A DNA stretch of 64,000 nt from Streptomyces bacillaris (GTDB lineage: Bacteria; Actinomycetota; Actinomycetes; Streptomycetales; Streptomycetaceae): NCBI RefSeq assembly GCF_003268675.1, contig NZ_CP029378.1:620001-684000 (forward strand). Reading direction: 5' to 3'. The first letter of the stretch is position 1. Each line of letters opens with the position of its first letter. Made by a program: the position numbers and the translations under genes. Of this stretch, positions 32,301 to 41,732 are shown piece by piece. Under the pieces are notes generated by a model, which had not been told where the DNA came from, did no database searches, and worked only from the letters and a program-made list of their open reading frames with translations.

Positions 32301-34342
32301 CTACTCCTTGAAGGTCGTGTCTTTACGGGGTTCCGGCACGGTGTGGCCCGGCAGGAAGGGGTCGTGCCCGGTCTGCGGGCGTCCGGGGGACGTGGGCGCT
32401 CCGGCGGCTCCTCGTACGGGGAGGGGGCGAGGGTCTCCAGGGGGGCGTCGAGCGCGGTGGGCGCGGCCGGGTCGCCGTAGCCGGTGGTGGTCTCCTCCTC
32501 CTGCGCGTTCTGCGCCTCGGCGAGGTCGACGCCGCGCCGGAAGGCGGCCATGAGGCCCGGGTCGTGCAGGGCGTGTTCGTCCTCGACCCGGGGGGCGGGC
32601 GCTTCGCGGAGCTGCGGAACGATGTGTTCCTGGTTGGAGCGCTTCGGCAGCTCGGGGCGGGCGGCGGGCGGTACGGGCCGGTCGACCCGCTGGGGGGTGA
32701 AGGGGGCCGGGGCGGGCCGGTCGGGGGCGGTTGCGGGGGGCGCGGTCCGGTCGGGTGTCGGTCGCGCGGACCCGTCGGGGGTGGCTGCCGGTGTCGCGGT
32801 CCGGTCGGGGGTGGTCGCGGGCGGTACGGGCTGGTCGGCCCGCTCGGCGCGGAGGGGCAGGGGCGGGGCCTCGCCGCGCGGTGCCGACGGGCGGCTCTCC
32901 GGTGCGGCGTGGGCGTGCGAACCCGGGGCCTGGGCGTCGCGCGGATGACCGGGGGGCGGCTGGGCTGCGGGGGCGGCGGCCTGCGGTGGTGCGCCCTGGA
33001 CCTGCGGGGGCGCGGGCGGGGCCGGGGTCCCGTCGTCCGCGGGCGGCCGGTGCACGGCTCCGGGGGGCGGTACGGGGACGGTGCCCGGGGCGGCCGGGGT
33101 CTCGGGGTCGGCCCCGAGGAGGGTCTGCGGCAGGACCAGGACCGCCTGGGTGCCGCCGTAGATGTTGCTCTGCAGGCGGACGGCGATGCCGTGGCGGCGG
33201 GCCAGGGCCGAGACGACGAAGAGACCGATCCGGCCGTCCTGGAGCAGATGGGCGACGTTGACCCGGTCGGGGTCGGAGAGGAGCGCGTTCATCCGGTTCT
33301 GCTCGTGATCGGGCATCCCGAGGCCTCGGTCCTCCACCTCCAGCGCGATTCCGGCGGTGACGCGCTGGACGCGGAGCAGGACCTGGGTGTGCGGGGCGGA
33401 GAACACCGTGGCGTTCTCGACCAGTTCGGCCAGCAGGTGGATCACGTCGGCGACGGCGTGGCCGCGCAGGGTGCCGTCCATCGGCGGGACGAGCTTGACC
33501 CGGGGGTACTGCTCGACCTCCGCGATGGTCGAGCGCAGCACCTCGGTCATGGTGACCGGGTTGCTCCACTGGCGCCGGGAGACGGCCCCGCCGAGGACGG
33601 CGAGGTTCTCCGCGTGGCGGCGGATGCGGGTGGCGAGGTGGTCAACGTGGAAGAGGCCCTTGAGCAGGTCGGGGTCCTCGACCTCGTGCTCGAGCTCGTC
33701 CAGGATCTGGATCTCGCGGTGGACCAGGGACTGGAGCCGGCGGGCGAGGTTGACGAAGACCTCGACCTTCTGTTCGTTGCCCGCCGAGCTGAAGAGCTGG
33801 GAGGCCTGGACGACGGCGGTGACCGCGGCGTCCTGGGCCCGGCCCATCTCCTGGGCGAGCAGGTCGAAGGCGTCGCCGTCGGCGGTGGCGGGCGGGGGCG
33901 CGGGCCGCCGTGGTCCGACGGGCTCCCCGGCCCGGAGCTGCTCGACCACCCGCTGGATCTCGGCCTGGCCCTGGGCGCTGGTGCGGCGGAGCGTCAGCGC
34001 CCGGTCGAGCACGGCACCGGCCACCCGGTGGGCGCCGAGGTAGGCGGCGGCCACGGCGGCGACGGCCAGGGCGGCCGATCCGCCGAGCGCGGCCCAGAGG
34101 CTCGGGGACGGGTCGACGGCGCCGTCGCGGATGGTGAAGATGACGGCTGCCGCGCCGCTGAGCAGGGCGGCGACGGTGGGGAGCAGTGCGGTCCGCAGCA
34201 ACTGTGGGCGTATGCGGGACTCGGCGGAGGGCTGTGCGGCGCGCGGCCTGCTGGTGGCCGAGTGGGCGCGAGCGCCGGGGCGGCCGTGCCGCCCGCCCTC
34301 ACGGCGGTCCGGTCGCGCGGCGGGTGCGCGAAGTTGAGACAT
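32301..34342 (-). CDS. cvnA: Conservon sensor kinase-like protein (CvnA type) with apparent frameshift
   Basis: The start is ATG 34342, with GAGGA 6-7 nt upstream. Two membrane segments (about residues 50-70 and 80-105), a coiled linker, a HATPase region (HLLAELVENATVFSAPHTQVLL, DRGLGM, GRIGLFVVSALARRHG) and a long Pro/Ala-rich tail follow. The frame does not stop at the end. It runs through cvnB into cvnC. The canonical ending GHDPFLPG...PEPRKDTTFKE with stop at 32301 is in another frame. One extra C in the run complementary to 32395-32399 would restore it. CvnA proteins lack a normal phospho-His box and partner CvnB-D. Confidence 0.85.
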
Positions 34343-34715
34343 CAGCGTCCTCGGTACAGGGGGCACCGGAAATCGGCGTTCCCGGCGCCCCTGTCGGCGT
34401 TCATACGGCGTTCATGCGGTGGCACCCACGGTGGTGGTTCCCGTTCGGACCGGCGGTCGGCCGGCCCGGGGTACAGGAGCCCCCCGTTGATCACCGAGCA
34501 CACACGGTAGTCGCCAGCAACCTGTGTGCGACGGGCAGTTGGAGAACTTGCCCGCCATCCGTCCCGCTCTGGTATGAGCCCTCGCACGGGCGCCCGATTA
34601 CGCCGGATTGACACCGGTGCGCCCACCCGGCCGATCCACCGAGGGGGACCACCTGAAGGATGATCGGACCGGTGCGGCTACCATATGAGCGCCGCCTAGC
34701 TCGAAAGATAAACAC
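34343..34715. other. 373-bp divergent intergenic region (cvnA / GAPDH)
   Basis: No gene is seen here. It holds an 11-bp direct repeat GGCGTTCAT(A/G)C at 34394-34404 and 34405-34415, close to the cvnA side. A spaced dyad CACAC...GTGTG lies near 34500-34530. A -10-like TACCAT lies near 34679, upstream of the GAPDH gene. These are candidate control sites only. Confidence 0.4.
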
Positions 34716-36161
34716 GTGACTGTCAATGACGACTCGTTCACCAACTGGATGCACCGCGAGGAGATCGCGGAGTCGATGATCCCGATCATCGGGAAGCTGC
34801 ACCGTGAGCAGGACGTGAATGTCCTGCTGCACAGCCGCTCCCTGGTGAACAAGTCGGTGGTCAGCATCCTCAAGACCCACCGCTTCGCCCGGCAGATCGC
34901 CGGTGAGGAGCTGTCCGTCACCGAGACGATGCCGTTCCTCAAGGCGCTGACGACGCTGGATCTCGGCCCCTCCCAGATCGACATCGGCATGCTGGCCGCG
35001 ACCTACCGGGCCGACGACCGCGGCCTGTCGGTCGAGGAGTTCACCGCCGAGGCCGTCGCGGGGGCGACCGGCGCCAACAAGATCGAGCGCCGCGACTCCC
35101 GGGACGTCGTCCTCTACGGCTTCGGCCGCATCGGCCGCCTCATCGCCCGGCTCCTCATCGAGAAGGCCGGTTCCGGCAACGGACTGCGGCTGCGCGCCAT
35201 CGTCGTACGCAAGGGCTCCGGCCAGGACATCGTCAAGCGCGCCTCACTGCTGCGGCGCGACTCGATCCACGGCCAGTTCTCCGGCACGATCACCGTCGAC
35301 GAGGCGAACAGCAAGATCGTCGCCAACGGCAACGAGATCAAGGTGATCTACTCGGACGACCCGACGACGGTGGACTACACCGAGTACGGGATCAAGGACG
35401 CGATCCTGATCGACAACACCGGCCGGTGGCGGGACCGTGAGGGGCTCTCGAAGCACCTGCGCCCCGGCATCGCCAAGGTGGTCCTGACCGCTCCGGGCAA
35501 GGGCGACGTCCCCAACATCGTCCACGGGGTCAACCACGACACGATCAAGGACGACGAGCAGATCCTCTCCTGCGCGTCCTGCACCACCAACGCGATCGTC
35601 CCGCCGCTCAAGGCGATGGCGGACGAGTACGGCGTGCTGCGCGGCCACGTGGAGACCGTCCACTCGTACACCAACGACCAGAACCTGCTGGACAACTACC
35701 ACAGCTCCGACCGCCGTGGCCGTTCGGCGGCGCTCAACATGGTCATCACCGAGACCGGTGCAGCCTCCGCCGTGGCCAAGGCGCTGCCCGAGCTGGACGC
35801 GCCGATCACCGGCAGCTCCATCCGCGTCCCGGTGCCGGACGTCTCGATCGCGATCCTGAGCCTGCGCCTGGGCCGTGAGGCGAGCCGCGAGGAGGTCCTC
35901 GACTACCTCCGCAACGTGTCGCTGGCCTCCCCGCTGAAGCGCCAGATCGACTTCATCAGCGCCCCCGACGCGGTCTCCAGCGACTTCATCGGCTCGCGCC
36001 ACGCCTCGATCGTCGACGCGGGCGCCACCAAGGTCGACGGCGACAACGCGATCCTCTACCTCTGGTACGACAACGAGTTCGGCTACTCGTGCCAGGTCAT
36101 CCGGGTCGTCCAGCACGTCTCCGGCGTGGAGTACCCGACGTACCCGGCCCCGGCGGCCTGA
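34716..36161 (+). CDS. gap: Glyceraldehyde-3-phosphate dehydrogenase, long form
   Basis: 481 residues from GTG 34716, with a weak GAAAG site. An N-terminal extension of about 125 residues precedes the NAD-binding start DVVLYGFGRIGRLIARLL. The catalytic box SCASCTTNAIVP has Cys289. TVHSYTNDQNLLDNYH and the C-terminal WYDNEFGYSCQVIRV are diagnostic. Ordinary bacterial GAPDH has about 335 residues. This longer class is common in actinomycetes as a second enzyme. It catalyses the oxidative phosphorylation of GAP or the reverse reaction. Strong hairpins follow the stop. Confidence 0.94.
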   Translation: MTVNDDSFTNWMHREEIAESMIPIIGKLHREQDVNVLLHSRSLVNKSVVSILKTHRFARQIAGEELSVTETMPFLKALTTLDLGPSQIDIGMLAATYRADDRGLSVEEFTAEAVAGATGANKIERRDSRDVVLYGFGRIGRLIARLLIEKAGSGNGLRLRAIVVRKGSGQDIVKRASLLRRDSIHGQFSGTITVDEANSKIVANGNEIKVIYSDDPTTVDYTEYGIKDAILIDNTGRWRDREGLSKHLRPGIAKVVLTAPGKGDVPNIVHGVNHDTIKDDEQILSCASCTTNAIVPPLKAMADEYGVLRGHVETVHSYTNDQNLLDNYHSSDRRGRSAALNMVITETGAASAVAKALPELDAPITGSSIRVPVPDVSIAILSLRLGREASREEVLDYLRNVSLASPLKRQIDFISAPDAVSSDFIGSRHASIVDAGATKVDGDNAILYLWYDNEFGYSCQVIRVVQHVSGVEYPTYPAPAA

Positions 36162-36168
36162 CCCCGTA

Positions 36169-36250
36169 CGCCGTCCTCTCGCGAGGAGGACGGCGGCATT
36201 GCCGCGGCACGGCCTCGCGGGCCGGCACCCCTTCCGTCCGGGGTGCCGGC
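36169..36250. terminator. Two strong hairpins between convergent genes
   Basis: The first stem is CGCCGTCCT (36169-36177) with AGGACGGCG (36187-36195). The second is an 11-bp perfect stem GCCGGCACCCC (36221-36231) with GGGGTGCCGGC (36240-36250) and an 8-nt loop. They lie between the ends of the GAPDH gene (plus) and the MBL-fold gene (minus) and probably stop transcription in both directions. There are no long T tracts, as usual in Streptomyces. Confidence 0.75.
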
Positions 36251-36332
36251 CCGCTCGTGTCCGGCCGTGTGCGGTCGACCGTTGCGGGACGGCGTGGGGA
36301 ACCGGGGCGGATGCGCGCCCCGGCCCCGGCGA

Positions 36333-37544
36333 TCACCGCTCCCCGGCCACGTCCAGATCCCGGCGTGCCACCGGGGCGGCACCGCCCGGGACCGTCTCCG
36401 CTGTCGCCGTACGCCAGCGGGGCGGCGCCATCGGGGCGGAGACGGGGCGCCACCACGGGTCCACCGGAAGGGCTCCGGCCGGCTCGAAGGGTTCGCCCGG
36501 CCGGGGGAACGCCGCCGCCTGCTCGGCCTCCTCGGCGGCATCCTTCGTCCACTCCGCGGGCTCGGCCCAGGCGTGCGGGGCGAGGTTGAAGGTGCCCCAG
36601 TGGATCGGCAGGAGCACCCCGTGCGGGCGTCCACCCTGGAGGTCCAGGTGGGCGCGCATCCCCTCGGCGGGGGTCATGTGGATGTCCGGCCAGTACTCCG
36701 AATAGGCGCCGATCTGGATCATCGTGGCGTCGAAGGGGCCGTGCTCGGCGCCGATGTCCCGGAAGCCGGGGAAGTAGCCCGTATCGCCGCTGTGGTAGAT
36801 GCGGTGCTCCGGGCCCCTGACGGACCAGGAGGCCCACAGGGTGTGCTGGTTGTTCCGCAGGCCACGGCCGCAGAAGTGGCGCGCGGGGGTGGCGGTGAGG
36901 CTGATCCCGTTGACCTTCGCGGTCTCGTTCCAGTCGAGTTCGCGCAGCCGGTCCGGAGCCACTCCCCAGCGCTCCAGATGGGCGCCGACCCCGAGCGGCA
37001 CGGCGAAGACGGTACCGGTGCCCGCCAGGGCGCGGATCGTCGGCAGGTCGAGGTGGTCGTAGTGATCGTGGGAGATCACCACCACGTCGACGTCACCGAG
37101 CGTGGTGAGCGGCACGGGCACCGGGTGCAGCCGCTTGGGCCCCACGAACGGGAACGGGGAACACCGCTCGCCCCAGACCGGGTCGAACAGCACCCGGCGG
37201 CCGTCGATCTCCGCGAGGACGCTGGAGTGGCCCATCCAGGTCAGCCTCAGCCCGGTGGCGGGCGGTGCGGCCAGATCCGCGAGAGTGGTGGCATGGACCG
37301 GCACGGTGCCGGCCGGCGCCCTGCGGACCCGCTGCTCCTTCTGGAAGTAGACCTTCGCGAACTCCAGCGTGGAGCCCGACGGCCTGGTCCGGGCGCCCAG
37401 CGGGTTCTGGAACACCCCGTCGGCGAAGTTCGGCGAGTTCAGGATGCGCTGCAGCCGCGCTCCCGCGGGATCGGCCCCGAAGGGCTCGGAGCGCATCGAA
37501 CGCAGCTTCGTACGGAAGGGGACAAAGTAGTCGGCGCCGGTCAC
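36333..37544 (-). CDS. MBL-fold hydrolase (NAPE-PLD/UlaG-like)
   Basis: 403 residues from GTG 37544, with GGAG 6 nt upstream. The open frame to 37667 lacks family features. The metallo-beta-lactamase signature is HDHYDHLD. The preceding LTWMGHSSVLAEIDGRRVLFDPVW, and the later ARHFCGRGL, YHSGDTGYFPGF and PIHWGTFNLA, match the NAPE-PLD-like subgroup. It should bind two metal ions and cleave a phosphodiester or lactone. The substrate is unknown. Confidence 0.92.
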   Translation of the reverse strand: MTGADYFVPFRTKLRSMRSEPFGADPAGARLQRILNSPNFADGVFQNPLGARTRPSGSTLEFAKVYFQKEQRVRRAPAGTVPVHATTLADLAAPPATGLRLTWMGHSSVLAEIDGRRVLFDPVWGERCSPFPFVGPKRLHPVPVPLTTLGDVDVVVISHDHYDHLDLPTIRALAGTGTVFAVPLGVGAHLERWGVAPDRLRELDWNETAKVNGISLTATPARHFCGRGLRNNQHTLWASWSVRGPEHRIYHSGDTGYFPGFRDIGAEHGPFDATMIQIGAYSEYWPDIHMTPAEGMRAHLDLQGGRPHGVLLPIHWGTFNLAPHAWAEPAEWTKDAAEEAEQAAAFPRPGEPFEPAGALPVDPWWRPVSAPMAPPRWRTATAETVPGGAAPVARRDLDVAGER

Positions 37545-37641
37545 AACATCTCCAGGGGGAGTCGGTGTCGTCTCATTATCGTCGGACTGTCCGACGGGGC
37601 GAGAAGAGAACCGTGAACGGAGCAGCGACCGGGTGACCCGC

Positions 37642-38142
<501 letters not shown>

Positions 38143-38219
38143 TCACATCCGGGCGGCGCCGTCGCGTCATCCCGGTGACGGCATGATCTCCGGTGACCGG
38201 CAGTGACCGGGACATTGAC

Positions 38220-38225
38220 TAGGGT
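38220..38225 (+). promoter_or_regulatory. -10 box suggesting a leaderless tetR transcript
   Basis: TAGGGT at 38220-38225 ends 6 nt before GTG 38232, and no Shine-Dalgarno sequence precedes the gene. GTGACCGG-type repeats lie just upstream (38174-38210) and may hold the -35 or an operator. This start-site geometry matches leaderless Streptomyces genes. Confidence 0.4.
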
Positions 38226-38231
38226 GGTCGG

Positions 38232-38843
38232 GTGGCTAGAGTCCGGTTGAACGTGGCGGAGCGGCGCGAGGAGCTGCTGCGGGCGACGGTCGAGCAGATC
38301 GAGATCCGCGGGGCCTCCTCCGTGCGCATCGCCGATGTGGCGTCCGCGCTGGGGGTGAGCAACGCGCTGGTGCTCTACCACTTCTCGACCAAGGAGAAGC
38401 TGGTCGCCGCCGCCTTCGCGTACGCGGCCGAGGCCGACCTCGCCCATCTGCGGAAGCTGCTGGCCCGCCGCACCACCGCCGTACGCCGTCTCCGCTCAGC
38501 CGTGCGCTGGTATGCGCCGACCGGGCAGGCCAAGGGGTGGCGGCTCTGGATCGAGGGGTGGGCCGCCTCGCTGCGGGAGCCCGCCCTGCGTGAGGTGGCG
38601 GGCGACCTCGACCGGCGGTGGAAGACGGAGCTGGCCGAGGTCATCGAGGAGGGCGCCGCCGCCGGCGAGTTCCGGTGCGCGGACCCGGAGTCGGCGGCCT
38701 GGCGGCTGACCGCCCTGCTGGACGGTCTGGCCGTGCAGATGACCTCGTACGAGGGTCCGCTCCCCCGGGCCACGATGCTGCGCTGGACCGACGAGGCGCT
38801 CGCCCGCGAGCTGGGCATCGACGAGTCCGCGCTGACCGCCTGA
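38232..38843 (+). CDS. TetR/BetI-type regulator
   Basis: A 203-residue protein. The HTH is RREELLRATVEQIEIRGASSVRIADVASALGVSNALVLYHFSTKEKLVAAAF (about 9-60). The C-terminal domain (GWRLWIEGWAASLREPALREV, then LTALLDGLAVQM) is of the BetI type (TetR_C_6). The ligand is unknown. It is divergent from the PPOX gene, its likely target besides itself. Confidence 0.9.
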   Translation: MARVRLNVAERREELLRATVEQIEIRGASSVRIADVASALGVSNALVLYHFSTKEKLVAAAFAYAAEADLAHLRKLLARRTTAVRRLRSAVRWYAPTGQAKGWRLWIEGWAASLREPALREVAGDLDRRWKTELAEVIEEGAAAGEFRCADPESAAWRLTALLDGLAVQMTSYEGPLPRATMLRWTDEALARELGIDESALTA

Positions 38844-39106
38844 CGCCCGCGTCCGGTGGTCCGCCGGACCTTCCGCCAGGCCTGAGGCGCCCGGTCCGCC
38901 GGAGCCGACGCACCCGCCGGGCCCGGCACCCGTCCGCCGGGCCCGAGGCATCCGGCCCGCCGGAGCCGAGGCGCCCCACCGGCCCACCCGGCCCCATCCA
39001 GGCCCCACCGGCCCGCCCGCACGCCCAGGCATGTGGCCGGCCCGCCCCGGCGCCTCGGCTGCCTGCCCCTCTCTCCCGGCGCCTCGCCCGCGCGCCCTCC
39101 ATCACC

Positions 39107-40108
39107 TCAGGTCTGGCGGACCGGGGCGTAGGCCGCGCCCTCCAGCCCGAACGTCCAGGCGACCCCGTCCTTGGCGGTCCGCGTCCCGGGCGGCACCCGC
39201 AGCCAGTACGTACGGTGGGTGCCGTCCGGCTCCGGGGTGGAGTTGACCATCTCGACCATCACCACGTCCTCGTCCCCGTCGAGGGCGATGCGCCAGAGGA
39301 TGCCCGTCTCGTCGCGGTGGACGGGCTCGGCGCCGGACTCCGTGAGATAGCGGTCGTAGCCGTAGTACTCCAGCATCACGCGGCGCAGCTCCGCGTTCTC
39401 CTCCTCGCGGATGCGCTGCGGGGTGAGCGAGGCCAGCTCCGCCAGGAACGCGGCGGGCACCGGCATCCCCCGCCAGGCGTACAGGGCGAACCCGTCCCGG
39501 TAGGCGAGGGCCGGTCCTTCCCCGTGGTCGAGCCTCCCCGCCTCGTCGCGGTGCAGGACCTCCGGCCGCTCGCTGATCACCACGGCCCGCTCGTAGGGCC
39601 ACCACCAGCCGGCGTTCCGGGCGACCTCGGCCAGACCGGTCAGCCGGTCGCCGCGCCCGTCGAAGGCCGCGAGCCAGGCGGCGTCGTGCTGGCCGAGCAC
39701 CGCGTCGAGCAGCACCAGCCGCACGGCGCCCTCCTCCGTGGGCCGGGGCGCCAGATCGGCGACGACCCCGGCCCGTATCCGCTCGGCGAGCGCGGCCGTG
39801 GTCTCCCAGAGCTGGGCCCCGGTCGCGGACCAGAGGGCGGACCAGCCCGCCGGACCCAGCTCGTCGTACATCCGGCGGCGCTCCTCGGCCCACGGCCGGG
39901 TGCGGACCTCCTCGCGCACCGACCGTCCGGCGTCGGTGAGCTTCTCCACGGCCTCGACGGCCGCCCGGGGCGACTCGGCCCAGACGATCCGCTCGGGCTC
40001 GGCCAGTCCCGCCAGGCGGTAGGCGGACCGCACGCCCTCCTCGGCGGCCGCCCGGTCCGCCGCGCCGGTCGCCGCCGCCACGTCCCGCCAGGAATTCACG
40101 TGCTGCAT
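39107..40108 (-). CDS. DUF6745-type protein
   Basis: 333 residues, with GGGGA about 6 nt before ATG 40108. The C-terminal half carries LHRDEAGRLDHGEGPALAYRDGFALYAWRGMPVP and a second HRDETG, the pattern of the DUF6745 family. The N-terminal half is helical. No enzyme motif is obvious. It is preceded by a small gene with conserved histidines and lies beside the STM4011-4015 locus on the other strand. A functional link is possible but unproven. Confidence 0.75.
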   Translation of the reverse strand: MQHVNSWRDVAAATGAADRAAAEEGVRSAYRLAGLAEPERIVWAESPRAAVEAVEKLTDAGRSVREEVRTRPWAEERRRMYDELGPAGWSALWSATGAQLWETTAALAERIRAGVVADLAPRPTEEGAVRLVLLDAVLGQHDAAWLAAFDGRGDRLTGLAEVARNAGWWWPYERAVVISERPEVLHRDEAGRLDHGEGPALAYRDGFALYAWRGMPVPAAFLAELASLTPQRIREEENAELRRVMLEYYGYDRYLTESGAEPVHRDETGILWRIALDGDEDVVMVEMVNSTPEPDGTHRTYWLRVPPGTRTAKDGVAWTFGLEGAAYAPVRQT

Positions 40109-40244
40109 CGGTTGTCCCCGTCCCCAGTTCGCTGTGTGCTCGTCGTACTCGGATGTCGTGCTCGGTTTGTCGTACTCTGTTCGTGTGCGGCGGTCGCGCC
40201 CGGTCGTCGTGCCCGGTCCGTCGCCGGTGTCGTCCGTACGGGCG

Positions 40245-40571
40245 TCAGTCCGCGACGATGCGGATCGCGCCCGGCGCGTACTCCCGCTGGCGCACCACCC
40301 GGAACCAGCCCTGCGGCAGCGCGATCGTGGCGTGCTCCTCGTGCACCACCCGGCCGCCCTCCGGGAGATGGAGCAGCATCGGGCCGAACGGCCCCGCCTC
40401 CCGGATCAGCCGGCCGGGCCCCTGCACGGCGTGGGCGTGCCCCGTCACCTCGCCCAGCGCGAGCACCAGCCGCCCCCGCCCGTCGCGCAGTTCGCCCGAC
40501 GCCTTGAGGAAGGGGGCGGGCACCGCCGACTCCTCCACCGCCATGATCAGTACATCGCCCTGCCGGTACAC
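40245..40571 (-). CDS. Small conserved protein with RQGDV / GHAH / HEEH motifs
   Basis: 108 residues from GTG 40571, with GGGGAG 7 nt upstream. It shows YRQGDVLIMAVEE, then LGEVTGHAHAV, then VVHEEHATIALPQGWFRVVRQREY. Similar short proteins occur in phages and diverse bacteria with no assigned function. The paired histidines suggest metal binding, which is an inference. It is transcribed in the same direction as the DUF6745 gene, 136 nt upstream of it. Confidence 0.72.
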   Translation of the reverse strand: MYRQGDVLIMAVEESAVPAPFLKASGELRDGRGRLVLALGEVTGHAHAVQGPGRLIREAGPFGPMLLHLPEGGRVVHEEHATIALPQGWFRVVRQREYAPGAIRIVAD

Positions 40572-40769
40572 AGAAGTCTCCCCTCAGTCGCGGCACCCGC
40601 TGTGCCGGCCACGGGAAAAACGCTACGGGCAGGGTCTGACAACGGGCCCTCGCAGCAGGCTCGGAGCGGTCCGCCGGCCGGTCCTCAGCGGTCCCGGTCG
40701 CGGCATTGTCAGTGCGGCTTGATAAACCTTGCGGACATCAGCAGTCCCCAGGATCAGGAGCTCAGGGCC

Positions 40770-41729
40770 ATGTACGGTGCGCAGCATCTGCACGAGTTCG
40801 GCGGCCTCCCCGCCGTCGACTTCCAGCACACGGGCGCCGGGGGCTCCCGGCCCGCCGCCGACGCCGCCGCCTGGCGCGTCTCCGTCGAACCGTACGGCGA
40901 CGACGACCGGGACCGGCCGTGGGCGGACGAGTTCGCGGACTTCCTGGGCGCGGTCGACCCGGCCGGGGTCAAGGCCCTGATCATCGGCCAGTGGGGCGAG
41001 GCGTACGAGGAGAACTCCTCGGTCCCGATCGACCTGGTGATCGCCGCCGCCGACCGGCTGACCTCGCTGGAGGCGGTGTTCGTCGGGGACCTGGAGGCGG
41101 AACAGGCCGAGATCACCTGGATCGAGCAGTCGGACGTCACGGCTCTGCTGACCGCCTTCCCCGGGCTGACCGAGTTCGGGGTGCGGGGCGGCACCGACCT
41201 GGTGTTCCCGCCGGTCAAGCACGAGCGGTTGCGGTCGCTGACGATCCAGGCGGGCGGCCTGCCCGCGCAGGTGGTCCGAGGGGTGATCGACAGCGAACTG
41301 CCCGCGCTGGAGCAGCTGGACCTGTGGCTCGGCGTGTCGGCGTACGGCGGTGACACCGAGGTCACGGACCTGGCGCCGCTGCTGTCGGGCACCCGCTTCC
41401 CGCGCCTGCACCACCTGGGGCTGCGCAACAGCGAGGTGCAGAACGAGATCGCGGCGGCCGTGGCCTCGGCGCCGGTCGTCGCGCAGCTCCGGACGCTCGA
41501 CCTGTCGAACGGGACGCTGGGCGACGAGGGCGCGGCCGCGCTCCTGGAGGGGCAGCCGCTCACCCATCTCGAGGTGCTCGACCTGCACCACCACTTCCTC
41601 ACCGAGGCGATGGAGCAGCGGGTCCGCGCGTCGCTGGAGCCGCACGGGGTGCGCGTCGACCTGTCCGAGCGGAACGAGCCGTGGGGCAACCGCGGCGTCG
41701 AGGGCCGCTACACCGCCGTATCGGAGTAA
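40770..41729 (+). CDS. STM4015-family leucine-rich protein, copy 1
   Basis: 319 residues from ATG 40770, with CAGGAG 9 nt upstream. There are leucine-rich repeat-like units in the second half (LRSLTIQAGGL, LEQLDLWLGV, LHHLGLRNSEV, LRTLDLSNGTL, LEVLDLHHHFL). The protein ends EGRYTAVSE. It is first in the STM4011-4015-type locus, named from Salmonella and uncharacterised there. The similar gene 3 nt downstream encodes a paralog with a closely similar end. A role as a substrate or scaffold for the downstream enzymes is inferred. Confidence 0.9.
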   Translation: MYGAQHLHEFGGLPAVDFQHTGAGGSRPAADAAAWRVSVEPYGDDDRDRPWADEFADFLGAVDPAGVKALIIGQWGEAYEENSSVPIDLVIAAADRLTSLEAVFVGDLEAEQAEITWIEQSDVTALLTAFPGLTEFGVRGGTDLVFPPVKHERLRSLTIQAGGLPAQVVRGVIDSELPALEQLDLWLGVSAYGGDTEVTDLAPLLSGTRFPRLHHLGLRNSEVQNEIAAAVASAPVVAQLRTLDLSNGTLGDEGAAALLEGQPLTHLEVLDLHHHFLTEAMEQRVRASLEPHGVRVDLSERNEPWGNRGVEGRYTAVSE

Positions 41730-41732
41730 GAC

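Noticed and set aside
31487..34366. A genuine 959-residue CvnA-CvnC fusion protein
   Set aside because: The middle is an out-of-frame shadow of cvnB, and the canonical CvnA ending and the cvnB ribosome site exist in another frame. A frameshift is the simpler explanation.
38844..39106. Coding or structured RNA in the Pro-rich repeats between convergent genes
   Set aside because: Imperfect GGCCCGCCGGAGCCG-type repeats without a consistent unit or start codon. Probably simple GC-rich spacer.
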